Source: Candidatus Bathyarchaeota archaeon
GTDB lineage: Archaea; Thermoproteota; Bathyarchaeia; TCS64
Reading direction: 5' to 3'
DNA length: 12,095 bases
Assembly: GCA_030691555.1 (NCBI GenBank)
Contig: JAUYEB010000281.1
Coordinates: 1 to 12,095, forward strand
Both the position numbers and the translations under genes were made by a program. Under the pieces are notes generated by a model. That model searched no databases and was not told where the DNA came from. It saw only the letters and a list, made by a program, of their open reading frames with translations. Every line of letters begins with the position of its first letter. The stretch's first letter is position 1. Positions 11,993 through 12,095 of the stretch are shown here, one piece after another.

Positions 11993-12095
11993 CTAGTTGT
12001 CGTTGAGGGCTTCCTCGACGGCCTCCCTCGTCTGGGCCGGGAAGTCCCTCATGAGGCTCTTGAAGACGACCTTTGCGACGTGCTTCTTGAAGCCG
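11993..12095 (-). CDS. Unidentified protein, C-terminal end only (5' truncated at window edge)
   Basis: The last 33 codons of a minus-strand gene enter from the right edge: GFKKHVAKVVFKSLMRD, then FPAQTREAVEEALNDN and TAG at 11995-11993. Composition and codon choice match the neighbouring genes, and the stretch is probably helical and charged. I do not recognise the family from so little. It ends 46 bases before the DUF167 start. Confidence 0.55.
   Translation of the reverse strand, partial: GFKKHVAKVVFKSLMRDFPAQTREAVEEALNDN

Noticed and set aside
11981..11996. Hairpin CTAGG-TCTTCG-CCTAG over the stop of the right-edge gene as a terminator
   Set aside because: Only five pairs, no T tract after it on the minus strand; too weak to call.
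1..12095. CRISPR arrays, insertion sequences, toxin-antitoxin or defence genes
   Set aside because: No regularly spaced direct repeats, no transposase-like or Cas-like reading frames, and no terminal inverted repeats were seen on either strand.

Overview
The window is archaeal chromosome of high GC content. Evidence: archaeal/eukaryotic-type ribosomal proteins S25e, S24e and S27ae, RNA polymerase subunit Rpo7, Spt4, a GTP-dependent dephospho-CoA kinase (DUF359), CofE of the F420 pathway, TATA boxes about 25-35 bases ahead of near-leaderless starts, and two tRNA genes with bulge-helix-bulge introns at position 37/38. S25e together with the intron-rich tRNAs suggests a TACK-type lineage (thaumarchaeal, bathyarchaeal or crenarchaeal relatives), but the lineage is inference only.

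Layout. (1) Bases 1-1095: the 3' end of isoleucyl-tRNA synthetase, then S25e under its own promoter. (2) 1092-3570: two minus-strand units around a plus-strand DsrE-like gene. One is a RimK-type ATP-grasp ligase plus an overlapping cyclophilin-like (DUF369) gene. The other is cofE; the ligase may act with it in glutamylation of a deazaflavin or pterin cofactor. (3) 3598-7636: divergent from cofE, a four-gene cassette: PadR-family regulator, LolD/MacB-type ATPase, secreted beta-sandwich protein and MacB/FtsX-type permease. An inverted repeat on the presumed transcription start of padR is a good operator candidate. (4) 7638-8003: tRNA-Gly(CCC) on minus and tRNA-Lys(UUU) on plus, separated by an AT-rich spacer. 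(5) 8030-8755: a GfcR-like HTH-phosphoribosyltransferase regulator directly behind tRNA-Lys. (6) 8805-10680: a tightly coupled information-processing operon rpo7-spt4-dephospho-CoA kinase-rps24e-rps27ae. (7) 10793-12095: a DUF1805 gene, converging on a minus-strand metallo-beta-lactamase-fold gene preceded by a frameshifted DUF167 gene, and the tail of one unidentified minus-strand gene.

Most of the window is ordinary housekeeping. I do not see a clearly undescribed system. The points most worth a second look are the PadR-controlled exporter cassette with its operator candidate, the frameshifted DUF167 gene, the unusual C33 in an intron-containing tRNA-Gly, the cofE/RimK-ligase pairing, and the lysine/glutamate-rich protein tails whose codons double as ribosome binding sites.
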